Below, piece by piece: positions 60,326-64,000 of a stretch of DNA of 64,000 nucleotides. The position numbers and the translations under genes are program-made. The notes below the pieces were generated by a model. The model was not told the DNA's origin. It saw nothing but the letters and a program-made list of their open reading frames with translations, and ran no database searches. Origin of the DNA: Martinezella tropici (GTDB lineage: Bacteria > Pseudomonadota > Alphaproteobacteria > Rhizobiales > Rhizobiaceae); assembly GCA_000799755.1 (NCBI GenBank), contig JUHI01000029.1, forward strand, positions 1 through 64,000. The letters are read 5' to 3'. Every line of letters begins with the position of its first letter. Within the stretch, counting starts at the first letter, position 1.

Positions 60326-61627
60326 TCATTCGGCCGCAAGCGGCCCGCCCTTTTGCGCGACCAGCGCGACCAGCCGTTCGAACACCGATGCCGACTGGCG
60401 AATGCCGTCATGCTCGAATTCATTGGTGATCCAGAAGTCCAGATTGCCGACGGCGCGCGCGGTTTGGAGCGAAAGGCCGGCATCGACATACATGTCGTCG
60501 TGGTAGATCGCCGCTGCGACCGGGACCTCGTTTGTAGCGAGGCGATCGCGATCGTAAAGCACGCTGTGACGAGGCCGTCCGGCAAGAGCCTCCGCCGCGG
60601 CCCTGAACGGCCGAAGGGACGCGATCTCTTCGAACATCCACGGATAGATCATCTCGCCGGTAAACAGCAGAGGGCGAGCAGCGGGATTGAATTCAGCGAA
60701 ATTGGGCCGTAGCCGTTCGGCGGACCAGGCCGTCGCGCCGTCGCCCTCGCCATAGATCGCCTCGTGGATAGCCGCAAACAGCGGGTTGCTGTGATAGGAG
60801 GTCAGGTCCATCACCGAAGCCAGAAAGTGGTCGGAAAGCCTTCCTTCCTTCCGGTCCGCAAAGGCTTCATCCATCAGCCAGTGAATGTTCTCAAAGCCGT
60901 GTGCCATGCCAAAATCGAGACCGATGGTCTGCAGGCGGCGCACGCTCAGCCGGTCGCCATCCGGCAGCCGCACGTCATTGCCTTCGATGAAATCAGCCAC
61001 TTTGCTCACCAGCGCGATATCGCCGGGATAGCGCTTGTAGTAGGCAGCGTTCTTGGCACGGACACGCGGATAGGTGTGGCGATAGACTTCGTCGGCGTCA
61101 GGTTCAAGGCTTGGGATGCCGCCGGCGATGTAGCTGGCCGACAGAGCTTCCGGCGCCTGGCTCAGATAGGTGAAGGTGAGGAAACCGCCATAGCTCTGGC
61201 CGAGCGTCTGCCAGCGCCGGCCGCCGAGAACGGTCTTTCGGAAATGCTCCAGGTCCTTGATGATGGAATCTGCGCGGAAACAGGCGAGATAATCCCCGCC
61301 CGCCTCTCCATCGAGCTCACCGATCATCGCGGTGTCGACCGGCGTCGAGCGTCCGGTGCCGCGTTGATCCGGCAGGATGACACGATGCGTCTTCAGCGCC
61401 TGGGCGAGCCATGACGGCCCGCCGCGCGTTGGGCGGGGCGACTTGCCGCCGGGACCGCCCTGAAGGAAGCAAAGAACCGGCAGGGCTTCGTTCTTGCGCA
61501 CCGGATCGACCACCTCCCGCGCGAAGAACTCGATGGCTTTGCTCGATGGGTCGGACCAGTCGAGCGGCACGGAGAGGACGTGATCGCGGATATGCATTCC
61601 GGGGATGGTGTATTCGGAAATGATCAT
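60326..61627 (-). CDS. Proline iminopeptidase (S33 alpha/beta hydrolase)
   Basis: This 433-aa enzyme has the oxyanion segment FLQGGPGGKSPRP, ILPDQRGTGRST, nucleophile in TLGQSYGGFLTF, and His in NEFEHDG near the C-terminus. These are typical of the longer prolyl aminopeptidases that release N-terminal proline. It sits between the peptide permease genes and aminopeptidase P on one strand, 9 bases after the first permease. Confidence 0.88.
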   Translation of the reverse strand: MIISEYTIPGMHIRDHVLSVPLDWSDPSSKAIEFFAREVVDPVRKNEALPVLCFLQGGPGGKSPRPTRGGPSWLAQALKTHRVILPDQRGTGRSTPVDTAMIGELDGEAGGDYLACFRADSIIKDLEHFRKTVLGGRRWQTLGQSYGGFLTFTYLSQAPEALSASYIAGGIPSLEPDADEVYRHTYPRVRAKNAAYYKRYPGDIALVSKVADFIEGNDVRLPDGDRLSVRRLQTIGLDFGMAHGFENIHWLMDEAFADRKEGRLSDHFLASVMDLTSYHSNPLFAAIHEAIYGEGDGATAWSAERLRPNFAEFNPAARPLLFTGEMIYPWMFEEIASLRPFRAAAEALAGRPRHSVLYDRDRLATNEVPVAAAIYHDDMYVDAGLSLQTARAVGNLDFWITNEFEHDGIRQSASVFERLVALVAQKGGPLAAE

Positions 61628-61636
61628 GATTTTCTT

Positions 61637-62590
61637 TCAGCGTACGCGAGGATCGAGCAGCACATAGAACAGGTCGACGACGATGTTGGAAATGACGATG
61701 AACACCCCGCCGAGCAAGACCACGCCGATGATGATGGGGCGGTCCTGGTTGGCGACGGCCTGAACGGCGAGCGCCCCCACGCCTTGTAGTCCATAAACCT
61801 GCTCGATGATGATAACGCCGCCGAGCAGCATGGCAATATCTGCTCCAAGCTGTGTGACGAGCGGCGTCAGGACGGCACGCAAGCCATGCTTCCAGATCAC
61901 GCGCCGTTCGCTGAGACCCTTGGCGCGGGCAGTGCGAATGTAATCCTCGCCCATCACGTCGAGCATCTGGCCGCGCGTCAGCCGGGCATAGACTGCGGCC
62001 ATGGTCAAGGCGAGCGTCGTCCATGGCAGGACGAGGTGCCACGCCCAGAGCAGCGGCTGGGTGGTTAGCGCCTTGTATCCGCCGGGAGGAAACAGCGTGA
62101 ATCCGGCCTGCTTGGGAATGAAATAGAGAAGATAGAGCGACATCATGCCAAGCACGAAGGTCGGGAAGCTCAAGCCGACGAGGATGAACGCCTGGCCGAT
62201 GCGATCCCGCAGGCCGCCGGCATAGCGCGCCGACATGATGCCCATCGGAATGCCGATGGCCAGCCAGAGCAATGCGCCACCCAGGACGAGAGACAGGGTG
62301 ACGGGAATGCGCCGAACTATGATCGGCGCGACCGGCTGCTGATTGCGGTAGGAAAAGCCGAGATCGCCGCTGATCGCTCTTGAAAGAAAGCTGGCATATT
62401 GAACGACGATCGGGCGGTCCACGCCGAGATTCTTGCGGATCTGTATAAGCTGCGCCTCGGTCGCCTTGTCGCCGGCGATCATGCGGGCGGGATCGCCGGG
62501 CGCGACGAAGAACAGGAAGAACACGAAGGCTGAGAGCATCAGGAGGACGCCCGCTCCGAAAATCAGGCGCTGGGTGAGAAAGCGGATCAT
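61637..62590 (-). CDS. Peptide ABC transporter permease (DppB/OppB-like)
   Basis: This 317-aa permease starts MIRFLTQRLIFGAGVLLML and has GDLGFSYRNQQPV, six hydrophobic helices and the coupling loop YIRTARAKGLSERRVIWKHGLR ending with VDLFYVLLDPRVR. These are standard DppB features for importing peptides, opines or glutathione. It is coupled by four overlapping bases to the partner permease. Confidence 0.93.
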   Translation of the reverse strand: MIRFLTQRLIFGAGVLLMLSAFVFFLFFVAPGDPARMIAGDKATEAQLIQIRKNLGVDRPIVVQYASFLSRAISGDLGFSYRNQQPVAPIIVRRIPVTLSLVLGGALLWLAIGIPMGIMSARYAGGLRDRIGQAFILVGLSFPTFVLGMMSLYLLYFIPKQAGFTLFPPGGYKALTTQPLLWAWHLVLPWTTLALTMAAVYARLTRGQMLDVMGEDYIRTARAKGLSERRVIWKHGLRAVLTPLVTQLGADIAMLLGGVIIIEQVYGLQGVGALAVQAVANQDRPIIIGVVLLGGVFIVISNIVVDLFYVLLDPRVR

Positions 62591-63555
62591 CGTTTCGACG
62601 CTCCTTTGGATTTCAGCCTGAAACGACGAACCGTGCGGGCGCTTTTTGGGTCGAGCGCGTCGCGCAGGCCGTCACCTAAGATGTTGAAGGCAAGCGTCGT
62701 CAGAAGAAGCGCCGTGCCGGGCACGAAGACCAGCCACCAGGCGACCAGGTAGAGGGAGTTGGAGGAGGCATCCGCCAGCATACCGCCCCAGCTTGGCGTT
62801 GGCGGCACGATACCCATGCCGAGGAATGACAGCGTCGCCTCGAAGACGATCGAGCTTGGGATCTGCATGGTGGTGTAGACGATGATGGGAGCCGCGAGAT
62901 TGGGCAGGATGTCGACGATCATGATCGAGAGCGGACCTGCGCCGAGCGAGCGGCTTGCCTGCACGAAATCCTGCTTGCGCAGCGAAATCACCTGACCGCG
63001 GATGACGCGTGCCATAGGGGCCCAGCTGAAGAAGACGATGACGCAGACGCTGAGCATCAGGCTCGGCCCAAACGCCGATACGAGTGCAAGAGCGCAGAGC
63101 AGGAAGGGAACACTCATGACGAGATCCATCAGCCGGCTGAGCACGATGTCGGTCAGGCCACCATGATAACCGGCCGTCGTGCCGACGATCACCGCGATCG
63201 TCGACGCCAGCACCGAGGCGAATACCCCGACCAGCAGGGAAATGCGGGCGCCATAGGCGAGGCGCACCAACACGTCGCGGCCGAGTTGGTCGGTGCCGAG
63301 CCAGAATTGCTCGCCGGGCCCGACGGGAATGCCTGCCGGCGACAGGCCGATGTCGCGGAACTGTTCGATCGGCGAATGCCCGGTAAGTGCGGCGATCCAG
63401 GGAGCTGCAATCGCCAGAACGACGACCGCGAGAATGACGCAAAGGGCGATCATGCTCGCCTTGTCGCGCCGCAGGCGCCGCAGCGTCAGTTCGAGCGAGC
63501 CACGCTGTACCACATCCGCCTGGGTGGAAGCATCCGATGTCGCGACGTCGTTCAT
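62587..63555 (-). CDS. Peptide ABC transporter permease (DppC/OppC-like)
   Basis: This 322-aa permease has a cytoplasmic N-terminus, TM1 (MIALCVILAVVVLAIAAPWI), the periplasmic segment FWLGTDQLGRDVLVRLAYGARISL and the coupling loop QDFVQASRSLGAGPLSIMIVDILPN, ending GDGLRDALDPK. It pairs with the DppB-like protein. Its start overlaps the ATPase gene stop. Confidence 0.93.
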   Translation of the reverse strand: MNDVATSDASTQADVVQRGSLELTLRRLRRDKASMIALCVILAVVVLAIAAPWIAALTGHSPIEQFRDIGLSPAGIPVGPGEQFWLGTDQLGRDVLVRLAYGARISLLVGVFASVLASTIAVIVGTTAGYHGGLTDIVLSRLMDLVMSVPFLLCALALVSAFGPSLMLSVCVIVFFSWAPMARVIRGQVISLRKQDFVQASRSLGAGPLSIMIVDILPNLAAPIIVYTTMQIPSSIVFEATLSFLGMGIVPPTPSWGGMLADASSNSLYLVAWWLVFVPGTALLLTTLAFNILGDGLRDALDPKSARTVRRFRLKSKGASKR

Positions 63556-64000
63556 GCTGTCACCTGTCTCGTCTCGATCAACGACCGCGGAGGCTCGCCA
63601 TCCTCAATGATGGAGAGTGTTTTCGACGCGGATAGCAGTGTGCGGGTGTAAGGATGTCGCGGATCGGCGAAGAGCTGTTCTGCCGCGGCCAGCTCGACGA
63701 TCTTGCCGCCCTGCATGACGGCGATCCTGTCGCAGATATGGCGCACGACGGACAGATCGTGCGAAATGAACAGGTAGGTCAGGCCCAGTTCCTGCTGCAA
63801 TTGCTTGAGCAAGTTGAGGACCTGCGCCTGGATCGATACGTCGAGCGCGGAGACGGGCTCGTCGCAGATGATGAGCGCCGGATTGAGTGCCAGGGCCTGC
63901 GCGATGCCGATCCTCTGTCGCTGGCCGCCGGAAAACTCGGCTGGAAAGCGATTATAGTGCTCGGGGTTGAGGCCAACCAGCTCCATCAGATGCCGCACTT
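63552..64000 (-). CDS. Peptide ABC transporter ATPase, C-terminal part (cut by window end)
   Basis: The frame runs off the window at base 64000. The visible part of about 149 aa has signature FSGGQRQRIGIAQAL, Walker B LIICDEPVSALDVSIQ, H-loop FISHDLSVV and the Opp-type extension LFADPRHPYTRTLLSA. Walker A must lie beyond the edge. It may be a single ATPase or the second half of a fused DppD-DppF protein. No binding-protein gene is visible in the window. Confidence 0.9.
   Translation of the reverse strand, partial: VRHLMELVGLNPEHYNRFPAEFSGGQRQRIGIAQALALNPALIICDEPVSALDVSIQAQVLNLLKQLQQELGLTYLFISHDLSVVRHICDRIAVMQGGKIVELAAAEQLFADPRHPYTRTLLSASKTLSIIEDGEPPRSLIETRQVTA

Overview
The window looks like part of an alphaproteobacterial genome, most likely the Rhizobium/Agrobacterium group. 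This is inferred from the GC-rich coding style with many ATGA/TGATG overlaps, the number of ABC uptake systems and LysR/GntR/LacI regulators, a rhizobial-type tagatose kinase/GatZ operon, and a three-subunit periplasmic gluconate-type dehydrogenase. No rRNA, complete tRNA or CRISPR array is present.

Layout. 1-6.9 kb is accessory DNA: the 3' end of an IS66 transposase, a VapBC toxin-antitoxin pair with palindromic operators, a secreted hypothetical protein, a MarR/DUF1398 pair with an operator, a LysR gene, a SnoaL-like protein and several decayed gene pieces. 6.9-31.4 kb is a large catabolic island for a nitrogen-containing aromatic or heteroaromatic compound. It holds a GntR regulator with near-identical palindromes in front of two operons; a gentisate-dioxygenase-like cupin, FAH hydrolase, nitrilase and flavin reductase; a NicX-like 2,5-dihydroxypyridine dioxygenase, an acyl-CoA-dehydrogenase-fold protein without the usual catalytic Glu, an SRPBCC-alpha/beta-hydrolase fusion, TetR, a glutamine-synthetase-like ligase, a flavin reductase fused to a LysR-type ligand domain, and an APC permease; an aldehyde dehydrogenase; and a long minus-strand operon with a DapA-like aldolase, 3-hydroxyanthranilate dioxygenase, a complete branched-chain-type ABC importer, aspartate dehydrogenase and a kynurenine-formamidase-like hydrolase, divergent from a LysR gene. 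A TadG fragment lies inside this island.

31.6-38.9 kb holds a histidine kinase/response regulator pair divergent from a second response regulator and an RND efflux pump (adaptor plus transporter). 39.4-43.1 kb encodes a gluconate 2-dehydrogenase-type complex (Tat-exported small subunit, GMC flavoprotein, triheme cytochrome c). 43.3-45.2 kb holds DUF1634, a TSUP permease and a HutC-type GntR. 45.5-52.7 kb is a LacI-controlled sugar/polyol operon (ABC importer, PfkB kinase, GatZ-like protein), probably for a tagatose-yielding polyol.

52.9-58.2 kb is the most striking part: an RNA-repair/Ro60 locus. A sigma54-dependent activator RtcR is divergent from rsr (Ro60/TROVE), with a sigma54 promoter in front of rsr. 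Between rsr and the ligase gene rtcB, on the same strand, lie three tandem tRNA-like modules. Each has a shared CGAATGCC...AACTACA core followed by a tRNA T-arm, and one also has a canonical D-arm. These are candidate bacterial Y RNAs (YrlA class), here in an unusual triple array.

58.5-64 kb is a peptide uptake and cleavage operon: aminopeptidase P, proline iminopeptidase, two Dpp/Opp permeases and an ATPase cut by the window edge.
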